From Bacillus sp. CHD6a (GTDB lineage Bacteria > Bacillota > Bacilli > Bacillales > Bacillaceae_I), in assembly GCF_001293645.1 (NCBI RefSeq), contig NZ_LBMD01000030.1:1-46331 (forward strand): a DNA stretch of 46,331 nt. Direction: 5' to 3'. Position numbers and translations under genes: made by a program. The notes under the pieces are model-generated. The model saw nothing but the letters and a program-made list of their open reading frames with translations, was not told where the DNA came from and ran no database searches. How positions within the stretch are numbered: the first letter of the stretch is position 1; each line of letters starts with the position of its first letter. Shown piece after piece: positions 38,420-46,150 of the stretch.

Positions 38420-38477
38420 TTGAAATATCAATAGAAAACGAATATTATTAGTGAGGTTTCAATAATACATTCGTTTT
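38420..38477 (+). promoter_or_regulatory. sigma-A promoter overlapped by a pair of PurR boxes
   Basis: TTGAAA (38420-38425), a 17-base spacer and TATTAT (38443-38448) form a good promoter. AAAACGAAT (38435-38443) lies across the -10 side, and its inverted copy ATTCGTTTT is at 38469-38477. The CGAA cores face each other about 27 bases apart, as in the paired PurBoxes (consensus around CCGAAC) recognised by B. subtilis PurR. Repression of the permease when purines are plentiful is therefore expected. Confidence 0.75.
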
Positions 38478-38492
38478 TGGGGGATTTTCAAG

Positions 38493-39788
38493 TTGGAAAA
38501 CTATTTTAATTTTAAGAAGTTTAATACATCTATTAAACAAGAGGTTTTAGCGGGGATTACTACTTTCCTTACAATGGTTTATATAATTTTTGTCAACCCT
38601 GCGATTCTATCAGCCGCAGGTATTCCATTTGATCAAGTGTTTATGGCAACGATTATAGCTACAGTAATTGGGACGTTAACAATGGGACTATATGCAAAGT
38701 ACCCAATTGCGATTGCTCCAGGAATGGGCCTAAATGCATATTTCACAAGTGTTGTAGCAACACAGGGTCTTACTTATCAAGCAGTGTTAGGAACGGTGTT
38801 CTTAGCTGGACTTGTAATCATTGTTTTGAGTTTGACAAATTTAAGAAAAGCGCTAATTGAAGCAATTCCTGCGCCGTTAAAATACGGAATTACAGCGGGC
38901 ATAGGCTTATTCATTGCGTTTCTTGGTTTGAAAATGGCAGGAATTGTCGTTCCGAGTGAAGCAACGATGATTACACTGGGAGATCTCACAAGTCCGGTTA
39001 CGGCGCTTGCTATCGGTGGACTGTTCACGACTCTCATCCTTATGGCTAAGAGGGTATCTGGAGCTCTATTTTATGGAATGGTTTTGACAGCTATTGCAGG
39101 TTATTTCTTTAATATGCTTTCCTTTACTGGTATTGTGGATATGCCTCCTGCACTTCAATTCATCCATATTGGAGATGCACTCAGTGGTGTAATTACAAAC
39201 GGTTTATATACGGTTGTATTTGCATTCATCTTGGTTACAATATTTGATTCTACGGGTACGCTTGTTGGAGTTTCAGAACAAGCTGGTTTTATGAAGGAAG
39301 GGAAATTGGAAAGAACGAAGCCTGCAACTCTTTCTGATGCAATAGCAACGACAGCTGGTGCGGCTCTTGGAACAAGTCCGTCATGTGCTTATATCGAATC
39401 TTCTGCAGGGGTTGCCGCAGGTGGGAGAACAGGTTTGACTTCTGTTGTGGTAGCTGGTTTGTTTCTTTTATCCATGTTCTTTTCCCCGGCAATTTCAGCT
39501 ATTTCAAGTTTACCGGCAATCACAGCGCCGATATTAATTATTGTCGGATGCTTCATGATGGAAGGGCTGGCAAAAATACAATGGGGAAATTTTGATGAAG
39601 CGTTCCCTGCTTTTGCCATCATCTTAACGATGCCATTGACTTCAAGTATCGCTACAGGAATTGCGGTTGGTTTTATTACCTATCCGATCATGAAAGCTGT
39701 AAATGGAAAGTGGAAAGATGTTCATCCGCTCATTTACGTATTTGCAGTTATCTTCCTATTTCAGATGATCTTTTTTCCAGCACACTAA
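38493..39788 (+). CDS. NCS2 purine permease, AzgA/PbuG type (hypoxanthine/guanine)
   Basis: This 431-residue transporter has about 12 helices or re-entrant segments and imports purine bases by H+ symport. Family blocks are GITTFLTMVYIIFVNPAIL at the start, IAPGMGLNAYFT (about residues 74-85), IFDSTGTLVGVSEQAG (about 250-265) and GTSPSCAYIESSAGVAAGGRTGL (about 292-314). The start is TTG at 38493, eight bases after GGGGGA; no ATG fits. The PurR-box promoter upstream agrees with a purine substrate. Whether it prefers guanine, hypoxanthine or both cannot be told. Confidence 0.93.
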   Translation: MENYFNFKKFNTSIKQEVLAGITTFLTMVYIIFVNPAILSAAGIPFDQVFMATIIATVIGTLTMGLYAKYPIAIAPGMGLNAYFTSVVATQGLTYQAVLGTVFLAGLVIIVLSLTNLRKALIEAIPAPLKYGITAGIGLFIAFLGLKMAGIVVPSEATMITLGDLTSPVTALAIGGLFTTLILMAKRVSGALFYGMVLTAIAGYFFNMLSFTGIVDMPPALQFIHIGDALSGVITNGLYTVVFAFILVTIFDSTGTLVGVSEQAGFMKEGKLERTKPATLSDAIATTAGAALGTSPSCAYIESSAGVAAGGRTGLTSVVVAGLFLLSMFFSPAISAISSLPAITAPILIIVGCFMMEGLAKIQWGNFDEAFPAFAIILTMPLTSSIATGIAVGFITYPIMKAVNGKWKDVHPLIYVFAVIFLFQMIFFPAH

Positions 39789-39802
39789 AAGGTATAAAAG
39801 TG

Positions 39803-39835
39803 ACGCACCCTAAATATTTTGGGTGCGTTGTTTCT
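39803..39835. terminator. terminator between the permease and padR genes
   Basis: ACGCACCC and GGGTGCGT pair around a 10-base A/T loop, followed by TGTTTC. It lies between converging genes and could serve both. Confidence 0.75.
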
Positions 39836-39837
39836 AA

Positions 39838-40383
39838 TTATTCTTCTTGCGTAAATAATCCATCTTCCGCATCTTTCAGCAATCCTTGTAGCCATTTAAA
39901 TTCAACCTGACAAAGTTGATGAGCATTTTCCATAATAGCTTGTGAACCTTTAGGAGCGTGGACACCAAATTGTTTATACACTCTTTCTAGCATTTCAAGC
40001 TGCATTTTAGTATGAGAAATCCTCTCTGAAAGAGCTGTGCGAATCAGCTTCTCATCTCCAAGGTGAATAAATGCAAGTGCGGTGTACATCGGATGATAGT
40101 GTGTGCTTTCTGCTTGTAGTTGTTTTTTCAGTAACTGTTGAAAAGCTTCTTTTCCAGCAGGGGTAATGCTATATATGGTCTTATCAGGACGTGTCTGATC
40201 TGTTACCACTTGCTTTACTTTAATTAGCTTTTTGTTGAGTAATTGCTCCACAGCATAATATAGGGAGCCTTTAGCCATTTTAATATATTGTTCCATATTA
40301 CGTTCATGCATCACTTGTTGGATTTCATAGGGATGTTTGTCTCCTTCCATAAGAAGACCCAGTATTACAAGTTTTATTGCCAA
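39838..40383 (-). CDS. PadR-family transcriptional regulator
   Basis: A 181-residue regulator. The N-terminal winged helix reads LVILGLLMEGDKHPYEIQQVM and MAKGSLYYAVEQLLNKKLIK, with the wing DKTIYSITPAGKEAF. The C-terminal part is long and helical, as in PadR proteins of the Vir_act_alpha_C group, where it gives dimerisation and ligand binding. The start is TTG at 40383 with AAAGGTG about 12 bases upstream, which is rather far. No obvious palindrome or target gene is adjacent; PadR proteins often control drug pumps. Confidence 0.88.
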   Translation of the reverse strand: MAIKLVILGLLMEGDKHPYEIQQVMHERNMEQYIKMAKGSLYYAVEQLLNKKLIKVKQVVTDQTRPDKTIYSITPAGKEAFQQLLKKQLQAESTHYHPMYTALAFIHLGDEKLIRTALSERISHTKMQLEMLERVYKQFGVHAPKGSQAIMENAHQLCQVEFKWLQGLLKDAEDGLFTQEE

Positions 40384-40635
40384 AATTTGTTCACACCTTT
40401 GTCAAGAAAGAGTGGTTTGTATTTATTATAAAACAAAGAAGGGGTGGCGGATACTAATAATGGGTTTTACAAATAATTCCACGTTTTTAAAATCTTCGTG
40501 TGCTTCTAGACGAACTCTTACATTAAGCCTATAATGGATGGGGTGCAGAAATATAAAATTTAACACTTTATCCAATAAATTGAGTCTTTTGGGTAATGTA
40601 CGTAATGTTGTTATTAATTGGAGGATTTGTTGTGA

Positions 40636-41895
40636 ATGATTTATCTAATTAAACCGTTGATTGTTAATATAACCATCATCTTTTCTCTAATGTTCAATGC
40701 AAACCTATTTTTTCCCTTCAGTAAAAGTAAACCCCTTAATTTTAAAAAGAAAACCATATTAGGTCTGTTCAGTGCATTTTCTGCAATGCTTTGTATGTTA
40801 TATCCCATTGAGACACTTGAAGACACCAATTTTGACTTCCGGATGATACCTATTCTTATCGTTACATTGTATGGGGGATGGTATCCAGGTCTAATTTGTA
40901 TGGCTATCGTGATTATGCTTAGGTACTTGATAGGTGGAGAATATGTTTACGTTGGTATCGCGGTGTCCATTTTGGCATTTGGAGTAGGAATTTTGTTCCG
41001 TTCTGGCTTTCTCAGAAGTAAAAATAAGGTGTTGTATGGAGTAATTGTTATCTTGTTTTATTATTTGATATACATTTTTATCCTGTTCAGTACGATATCT
41101 TTTTTAGATATTTATTTTTACATGGTTTATTTTCTTGCATTCGGCCTTTCTTTTACAGCATTAATTTATACGATAGAGAAATTAATTATTGCTAACCAGC
41201 AGTTTGATGAGACACTGTATCTTGACAAACTTTCAACGGTCAGTCAAATGGCAGCAGCATTTGCCCATGAAATCAGAAACCCCGTCACAACGGTTAGAGG
41301 ATTTATTCAGTTTATAAACTCCGACACGAAAGATGAAAATCTGAAGCAATTTGCTCCACTGATACTTGATGAGTTGGACAGGACCAATAAGATCATTACA
41401 AATTATTTAACAGTAGCACGTCCAACAAACTTCTCATTGGCTTATATCGATGTTAATAAAGCTCTTCAAGACTCCGTTGATTTGCTTAGGCCGTTCGGAT
41501 CTTACCGGAATGTATCCATCGACCTTAAATTAGAAGGAGAACACTATATCTTTAGTGATGAACAACATTTAAAACAGGCGTTAATGAACATCATTAAAAA
41601 CGGAATTGAGGCAGTGGAAGAGGAGCAAGGCGGCTTTGTTAGAATACTAAAAAAGCCGGCTGATGAAAAAGGTAAGGTTCAAATTACATTCGTTGATAAT
41701 GGGATAGGGATGAACGAAGACCAATTAGGAAAAATCGGTTTACCCTATTATACGACCAAAACAAAGGGGACAGGATTAGGCAGCATGATAACAAACAGGT
41801 TGATTCATGAAATGAAAGGTAAAATTCAATACGAAAGCAAGGTTCATAATGGAACAACCGTTACTGTGTTACTGCCGACTGTAAGAAAAAAATAA
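40636..41895 (+). CDS. KinB-like membrane sporulation histidine kinase
   Basis: A 419-residue kinase. Six membrane helices occupy the first 180 residues, with the LytS/YhcK-type 5TM pattern (LYGGWYPGLICMAIVIMLRYLIGG). They are followed directly by HisKA AAAFAHEIRNPVTTVRGFIQF (about 213) and an HATPase domain with MNIIKNGIEAVEEEQGG, DNGIGM and GTGLGSMI. Size and layout match KinB, which feeds the Spo0A phosphorelay. No kapB-like gene is adjacent, but a lipoprotein gene converges on it. The ATG at 40636 follows GGAGG by 11 bases and an in-frame stop. Confidence 0.87.
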   Translation: MIYLIKPLIVNITIIFSLMFNANLFFPFSKSKPLNFKKKTILGLFSAFSAMLCMLYPIETLEDTNFDFRMIPILIVTLYGGWYPGLICMAIVIMLRYLIGGEYVYVGIAVSILAFGVGILFRSGFLRSKNKVLYGVIVILFYYLIYIFILFSTISFLDIYFYMVYFLAFGLSFTALIYTIEKLIIANQQFDETLYLDKLSTVSQMAAAFAHEIRNPVTTVRGFIQFINSDTKDENLKQFAPLILDELDRTNKIITNYLTVARPTNFSLAYIDVNKALQDSVDLLRPFGSYRNVSIDLKLEGEHYIFSDEQHLKQALMNIIKNGIEAVEEEQGGFVRILKKPADEKGKVQITFVDNGIGMNEDQLGKIGLPYYTTKTKGTGLGSMITNRLIHEMKGKIQYESKVHNGTTVTVLLPTVRKK

Positions 41896-41907
41896 GAAAA
41901 TATAGAG

Positions 41908-41950
41908 AAGCTGAGGTTGAACGAAAGATCAACTCCAGCCTCTTTTTTAT
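41908..41950. terminator. bidirectional terminator after the KinB-like gene
   Basis: GCTGAGGTTGA and TCAACTCCAGC pair with G-T pairs around an 8-base loop, followed by a T-run on the plus strand. It also overlaps the end of the convergent lipoprotein gene. Confidence 0.7.
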
Positions 41951-42369
41951 TTTTTCCAAAGAGAAACTTCACCAGTTGATCGATTGACCTTGTACCATCC
42001 CCGTGATAATTTCTCAGGTTGGTTATTAAAATATACAAGATCAGATGCATGGAATAAATAAAAATCTCCATTGGTACCTTCAAATTTTATAGTTGTACTG
42101 TCATGCCTAGTGAGCTCCAAATACTCCATTACACTTGATTTTGCTTCTTGCTTAGAGATGTATCCTTGTTTAGTATTGTTTCTGGCGTTATCTACGTTTA
42201 TTAGGACTTCATTTCGTGAATCTCTGATTAACTGATCATTGGACATCAAGCCAGGTTGTTTTCTTTCTTCTGTTATCGTTGGACCTTTTGCGTTTTCTTG
42301 TTCATATTGATTTGTACAAGCACATAAGAGTAACATTGCGAATGAAATAAACATCGTTTTTCGTTTCAT
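41947..42369 (-). CDS. putative lipoprotein of unknown function
   Basis: A 140-residue exported protein. A basic start (MKRKTMF), a hydrophobic stretch and LLLCACTN near residue 18 resemble a lipobox, though the Cys at -2 is unusual. The rest is polar, and the C-terminal half (SRGWYKVNRSTGEVSLWKK) is reminiscent of small beta-domain lipoproteins. The frame starts with GTG at 42378, but AAGGAAGG is better spaced for the ATG at 42369. It converges on the KinB-like gene; KinB signalling is known to depend on a lipoprotein (KapB), but no similarity is claimed. Confidence 0.7.
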   Translation of the reverse strand: MKRKTMFISFAMLLLCACTNQYEQENAKGPTITEERKQPGLMSNDQLIRDSRNEVLINVDNARNNTKQGYISKQEAKSSVMEYLELTRHDSTTIKFEGTNGDFYLFHASDLVYFNNQPEKLSRGWYKVNRSTGEVSLWKK

Positions 42370-42587
42370 GATTGTCACCTTCCTTATTATTCTCCAAGTT
42401 GATTACTGATAGTATGAAGTAGTAAGAAAGATTTCATGCAAGTTAGCTCTTTTGTTGAGGGTGAGTAGCATATAATCGTAATAAGTGGCGTGGTGTAAAT
42501 ATTGCGTAAAAAATGAAGAAGGAAGCAGGAGTAAAGGGTTTGTTAGAGAATAGTCTTCCTATAACATTAAAGAAGGAGGAAAGCTCT

Positions 42588-43916
42588 ATGGCAAATATGG
42601 AACAAAAAGTAGAACAAAGAAGCATACAAGAAAAACCAAGATCTCCATGGGCCTTATATTTTTCATTACCAATTATTTCATGGGCTTTTTATGACTTTGC
42701 TAATACTATTTTTTCATCCAATATCATCACCATATTTTTCCCTTTTTATCTGCAGGAAGTGATAGGGACAAATGAAAGAATGGATCAAATTGCAAGTACA
42801 TTTCTATCGTACGCGAATGCAACTGCCAGCTTTTTCCTAGTTTTGTTTTCCCCTTTATTTGGTGTAATGATCGACCGAACCGGTAAAAGGAAGAAGTTTA
42901 TCATTCCATTTACCTTAATCGCAGTTTTTTCCACCATCTTCATGGGCGTCTTTGCAGCCCTTCAAACTTCCCAGACAATTTTCGGATTGCCAATTAGTTT
43001 TGTTTTGGTGCTTTTGTTATTTGTAGTAGCTAAATTTTTCTTCCATTCCTCACTCATTTTTTATGACACGATGCTTCCAGACCTGGGAACAAAAAAAGAA
43101 CTGCCGTTAATATCAGGGTTTGGGATAGCCGTTGGTTATATGGGGACATTACTGGGGCTTACTGTATACCTATACGTTGGGGATAGTGATTTTCATCGTG
43201 CCTTCATCCCGACAGGAGTATTATTTCTTTTATTCTCTTTGCCTTTGTTCTTTATTTTTAAAGAAAAGCCGAAAGAAGTACAAGAAAAAAAATCATTTTT
43301 CAGTGGCTATAAAGAAATATATCAGACCTTTAAAGAAATGCGCCTTTATCGACCTGTATTTCTCTTTATGATTGCCTATTTCTTTATCAATGACGCCATA
43401 GCAACAGCAATTGCGATGATGGCTATTTATGCTAGAGCTATCGGAGGCTTCTCGGCAACTGAATTCATACTGCTTTATCTGGTCTCGACTGTTTCAAGTA
43501 TAATAGGTTCTTTTATCTACGGATATATCTCCAGGAATATTGGCTCCAAGCTTGCTGTTGCATCTGTAGCGGGACTATTAATCGTGGCATTATGTTTTGC
43601 TGTCTTCTCCGTTGCTCCTTGGATGCTATGGCTTTCAGGAAGTTTGTTTGGAGTAGCACTCGGTGCCACATGGGTGACTTCCAGAACGTTTATTATTGAA
43701 TTAACACCAGAAGGAAAAAGAGGGCAGTTCTTTGGCCTTTTCGCCTTTTCAGGAAAAGTATCTTCCATTGTTGGCCCTCTATTATACGGTACCATCACAC
43801 TGATACTTGCTGGCTACGGAAACTTGGCGAGCAGAACAGCCCTTGGATCCTTAATCATCCTGGCCTTCATCGGACTAATAATCACCCTTAAAGTACCTTA
43901 CAAAAAAGAAGCGTAA
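42588..43916 (+). CDS. MFS transporter, UMF1/Atg22-like
   Basis: This 442-residue protein has about 12 membrane helices. The start (WALYFSLPIISWAFYDFANTIFSSNII) and the inter-helix motif GVMIDRTGKRKKF (about residues 92-104) mark the UMF1 branch of the major facilitator superfamily, related to yeast vacuolar Atg22 and B. subtilis YxiO. The substrate is unknown; amino-acid efflux is known for Atg22. The longer frame begins at 42513, but a perfect AAGGAGG eight bases before the ATG at 42588 sets the start. The last 130 bases turn strongly C/A-rich. Confidence 0.9.
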   Translation: MANMEQKVEQRSIQEKPRSPWALYFSLPIISWAFYDFANTIFSSNIITIFFPFYLQEVIGTNERMDQIASTFLSYANATASFFLVLFSPLFGVMIDRTGKRKKFIIPFTLIAVFSTIFMGVFAALQTSQTIFGLPISFVLVLLLFVVAKFFFHSSLIFYDTMLPDLGTKKELPLISGFGIAVGYMGTLLGLTVYLYVGDSDFHRAFIPTGVLFLLFSLPLFFIFKEKPKEVQEKKSFFSGYKEIYQTFKEMRLYRPVFLFMIAYFFINDAIATAIAMMAIYARAIGGFSATEFILLYLVSTVSSIIGSFIYGYISRNIGSKLAVASVAGLLIVALCFAVFSVAPWMLWLSGSLFGVALGATWVTSRTFIIELTPEGKRGQFFGLFAFSGKVSSIVGPLLYGTITLILAGYGNLASRTALGSLIILAFIGLIITLKVPYKKEA

Positions 43917-43921
43917 GACTA

Positions 43922-43946
43922 TAACGGGGTCCGTTACCTATCGCAA
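43922..43946 (+). repeat. 25-bp repeat, inverted partner at 46082-46106
   Basis: It begins TAACGGGGTCCGTTACC and ends TATCGCAA. The minus-strand sequence at 46082-46106 is identical at 24 of 25 positions. It contains a small hairpin AACGG-GGT-CCGTT. The two copies bracket the ArsR-SDR block. Confidence 0.7.
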
Positions 43947-43963
43947 ACAAAAAAATGTAACGT

Positions 43964-44006
43964 AAACTGCCTATCAAATTGTATGCTAATTTGATAGGCA
44001 GTTTTT
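43964..44006 (+). terminator. terminator after the MFS gene
   Basis: AAACTGCCTATCAAAT and ATTTGATAGGCAGTTT form a perfect 16-bp stem with a 9-base loop, followed by TTTGTTT. Confidence 0.9.
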
Positions 44007-44419
44007 GTTTATATAAAAGGTTTTTCAGTCAAATAGGAGTAATTTTTAGGTGAATTTGTACCCCTATTTGGAACATAACAATGACCATTGTAAGACGGCA
44101 AAAACACCTACAAGTTTCAATACAAACTCAAATACAAGAAATTGCAATATGGGAACGAGATTTTTAAATTCCGAGTCAGTATTTAAAAATTTTTTAAGCT
44201 AAAAGGGGCGTTTGCTGAACGAGCAGCCGCCCCTTTGTTCAGGTAAAGGGCAGCGATAGTTGAATAGTTAATTATTAGTCATAATAAATCATTAGCTTTC
44301 CATTTTTAAATGAGGGCTTTTAAATGGTTATAGGAACATTAAAACCTGAAAGGAGGCCATTAGATCAAGCAACTAATTAAATTGTATTGTCCTCAGAGCA
44401 AGTGGCCCATTTCTACTAA
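44007..44419. other. intergenic region with a terminator but no credible gene
   Basis: Mostly A/T-rich. An isolated AGGAGG at 44350-44356 is followed seven bases later by an ATC codon opening a frame that runs as KQLIKLYCPQSKWP and on antisense to the SDR gene. This may be a decayed gene start, but there is no ATG/GTG/TTG at the right place, so no CDS is called. Confidence 0.4.
44202..44236 (-). terminator. probable terminator of the SDR transcript
   Basis: AAAGGGGCG and CGCCCCTTT form a perfect 9-bp stem with an inner TGCT/AGCA helix. On the minus strand it continues into TTAGCTT, a weak T-run, about 180 bases after the SDR stop. Confidence 0.55.
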
Positions 44420-45193
44420 TTATCCGTTCATACTTTTCTTCATAAGTGAAGCACTCACTCTCACAATAGTTCTTTTTGGTAAAATCCGTGGTAATAAAGC
44501 CGTAAAAGAATTTAATTTACCATCAATTACGAAGCTTTTCTTCTTAGATATTCCTCTTAACGCTGTGTCGACAACTTGTTTAGAAGTTCTCATTTTCCCT
44601 ACTTTTATTGAATCAGGTGCTTCATTGAAAAATTCTGTTTGTGTATTTCCGGGACATACCGCCATGATGCGTATACCTTTGCCTTTATATTCTTCATGTA
44701 GTCCTTCAGTAAAAGAAAGAACAAATGCTTTTGTTGCCGCATAAATAGACATATATGGAATCGGTTGAAATGAAGCCATTGAAGCAACATTGATGATTTC
44801 TCCACTAGCTCTAGATACCATATCTTTTAAAAAAAGTTGCGTCATGTTTACTACAGAGTTTACATTTAACATTACTTGCTGATGGTTTTTCTCAAGAGTG
44901 TTATCTAACAACTCACCAGTAGTTCCGGCACCTGCGTTATTTACCAGCATATTAATGGATAGTTCTTTTGAACGAACCTCATCATATACTTCTTGTGCTG
45001 CATATTCTTTACTTAAATCCTTAGGTATGACATAAGTATTAACACCAAATTTCATTTGAATATCTTTAGCTAATTGTTCTAATTTATTTTTAGATCTAGA
45101 TACTAGAACTACGTTGTATCCCTTTTCCGCTAACGAATAGGCAAATTGTTTTCCTATCCCTGTAGAAGCTCCTGTTATCAATGCAGTTTTCAT
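44420..45193 (-). CDS. SDR-family oxidoreductase, canonical
   Basis: A 257-residue short-chain dehydrogenase with complete motifs: TGASTGIG cofactor loop (residues 7-14), NNAGAG (about 81), catalytic Ser in NVASMAS and YAATK carrying the Tyr and Lys (about 148-152). The ending VCPGNTQTEF is typical of the DltE/YqjQ-like group, with a basic C-terminal tail (RILPKRTIVRVSASLMKKS). Substrate unknown; NADP use is likely. The frame extends upstream, but GAGAGGAAG suits the ATG at 45193. It follows an ArsR gene by 32 bases and should be under its control. Confidence 0.9.
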   Translation of the reverse strand: MKTALITGASTGIGKQFAYSLAEKGYNVVLVSRSKNKLEQLAKDIQMKFGVNTYVIPKDLSKEYAAQEVYDEVRSKELSINMLVNNAGAGTTGELLDNTLEKNHQQVMLNVNSVVNMTQLFLKDMVSRASGEIINVASMASFQPIPYMSIYAATKAFVLSFTEGLHEEYKGKGIRIMAVCPGNTQTEFFNEAPDSIKVGKMRTSKQVVDTALRGISKKKSFVIDGKLNSFTALLPRILPKRTIVRVSASLMKKSMNG

Positions 45194-45225
45194 GTTACTT
45201 CCTCTCTTTCTATTCTTATACAAAG

Positions 45226-45537
45226 TTATAAATCACAAATTAACAATACCTCTTCCGCCAAGGCTTTAAGTTTTCTCATACTTTCATTAATTGTTAAGTA
45301 GTATATTCTTTGCGTGCCCACCTTTTCAAAATCCACCAGATCAAGTTCTCTTAAAATTTTCAAGTGGTGAGAAATGGTTGACGATGAAAGATGAAAGCTG
45401 TTTTGAATTTCCGAGGCTGACATCCTTTCATTTCTAGCCAACAATAATACTATTTTCTGTCTTTCTTTATCACCCAATGCGTTAAAAAGTGGTGTGCACT
45501 CGTCAAACAACACCAGAGCACTTTCATTGTTACTCAT
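45226..45537 (-). CDS. ArsR-family regulator controlling the adjacent SDR gene
   Basis: A 103-residue winged-helix repressor: SASEIQNSFHLSSSTISHHLKILRELDLVDFEKVGTQRIYYL gives the recognition helix and wing. No metal-binding cysteine pair is present. It resembles the ArsR-type protein at 9939-10241, with a shared SHHLKILR and GTQRIY. AGAGGTG lies five bases before the ATG at 45537. A perfect 17-bp inverted repeat immediately upstream is the likely operator, so it probably represses itself and the SDR. Confidence 0.9.
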   Translation of the reverse strand: MSNNESALVLFDECTPLFNALGDKERQKIVLLLARNERMSASEIQNSFHLSSSTISHHLKILRELDLVDFEKVGTQRIYYLTINESMRKLKALAEEVLLICDL

Positions 45538-45549
45538 AAAAACACCTCT

Positions 45550-45587
45550 TATTTCTATATGTTTAATATTTTAAACATATAGAAATA
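45550..45587. promoter_or_regulatory. perfect 17-bp palindromic operator of the ArsR-SDR pair
   Basis: TATTTCTATATGTTTAA (45550-45566) and TTAAACATATAGAAATA (45571-45587) are exact inverted copies around TATT, 13 bases upstream of the ArsR start codon. Position and symmetry fit a dimeric repressor site rather than a terminator, since no gene precedes it. Confidence 0.8.
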
Positions 45588-45719
45588 TAGCATCCACCCA
45601 TTTCAAAGTCAATTAATCCACATCTGTCGTTCGCTTAAGAATTTGAATTTATGAAAATATTAATTCCATACAAGGGCAGGTTTTTTTGAATAGTGGTTTC
45701 TTAAATAAGGGGGATTAAA

Positions 45720-45911
45720 GTGGAGAATAACAAGGAAAATCCCGAACATAAAAGAGAGAAACTAAGGCAGGAAGAATTCAAGAAGAACCTTGATTTGAAA
45801 AATCACTGTAATCTGGCTGATTTAGTGGGCATTTATGGTTGTAAAGACACAGGTGTTTTAATACTACTTATAATGATCGGAAGTATTATATTTTTACTTG
45901 TTTCTCAATAA
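45720..45911 (+). CDS. small single-pass membrane protein
   Basis: A 63-residue protein with a charged N-terminal part (MENNKENPEHKREKLRQEEF) and one C-terminal helix (about residues 45-62, GVLILLIMIGSIIFLLVS). Start is GTG at 45720, with AAGGGGGA suitably placed. Two cysteines (NHC, YGC) flank a short polar segment. It is a tail-anchored-type topology. No family is recognised. Its terminator lies about 65 bases downstream. Confidence 0.65.
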   Translation: MENNKENPEHKREKLRQEEFKKNLDLKNHCNLADLVGIYGCKDTGVLILLIMIGSIIFLLVSQ

Positions 45912-45974
45912 AGCGGTATTCCATTATAGGGGACAATTGTTGAATAAGCGGTTTAACAAATTATACGATTTATA

Positions 45975-46006
45975 ACTCAGTTCATTTTCGAACTGGGTAT
46001 TTTTTA
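45975..46006 (+). terminator. terminator after the small membrane gene
   Basis: ACTCAGTTC and GAACTGGGT form a 9-bp stem (one G-T pair) around a 6-base loop, followed by ATTTTTT. Confidence 0.8.
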
Positions 46007-46081
46007 TATACAAAAAGCATCGCAAGAGCAGTGCAATTTTAACTACATATGAACTTGCATTTAATAACGTAAAAAGAGTTA

Positions 46082-46106
46082 TTGCGATAGGTAACGGAAC
46101 CCGTTA
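46082..46106 (-). repeat. inverted partner of the 25-bp repeat at 43922
   Basis: Read on the minus strand it begins TAACGGGTTCCGTTACC and ends TATCGCAA; one base differs from the copy at 43922-43946. Confidence 0.7.
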
Positions 46107-46150
46107 GTAAGACAACTTCTTTTTTCTGAAGGACAAGAAGGTGTGGATTA

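Noticed and set aside
38066-38492. Purine riboswitch ahead of the permease
   Set aside because: The expected conserved loops were not found by eye; a PurR-box promoter explains regulation better.
44382-44744. 120-codon plus-strand ORF with an AGGAGG further upstream
   Set aside because: It is antisense to the canonical SDR; the AGGAGG is followed by ATC, not a usual start. Noted only as a possible gene remnant.
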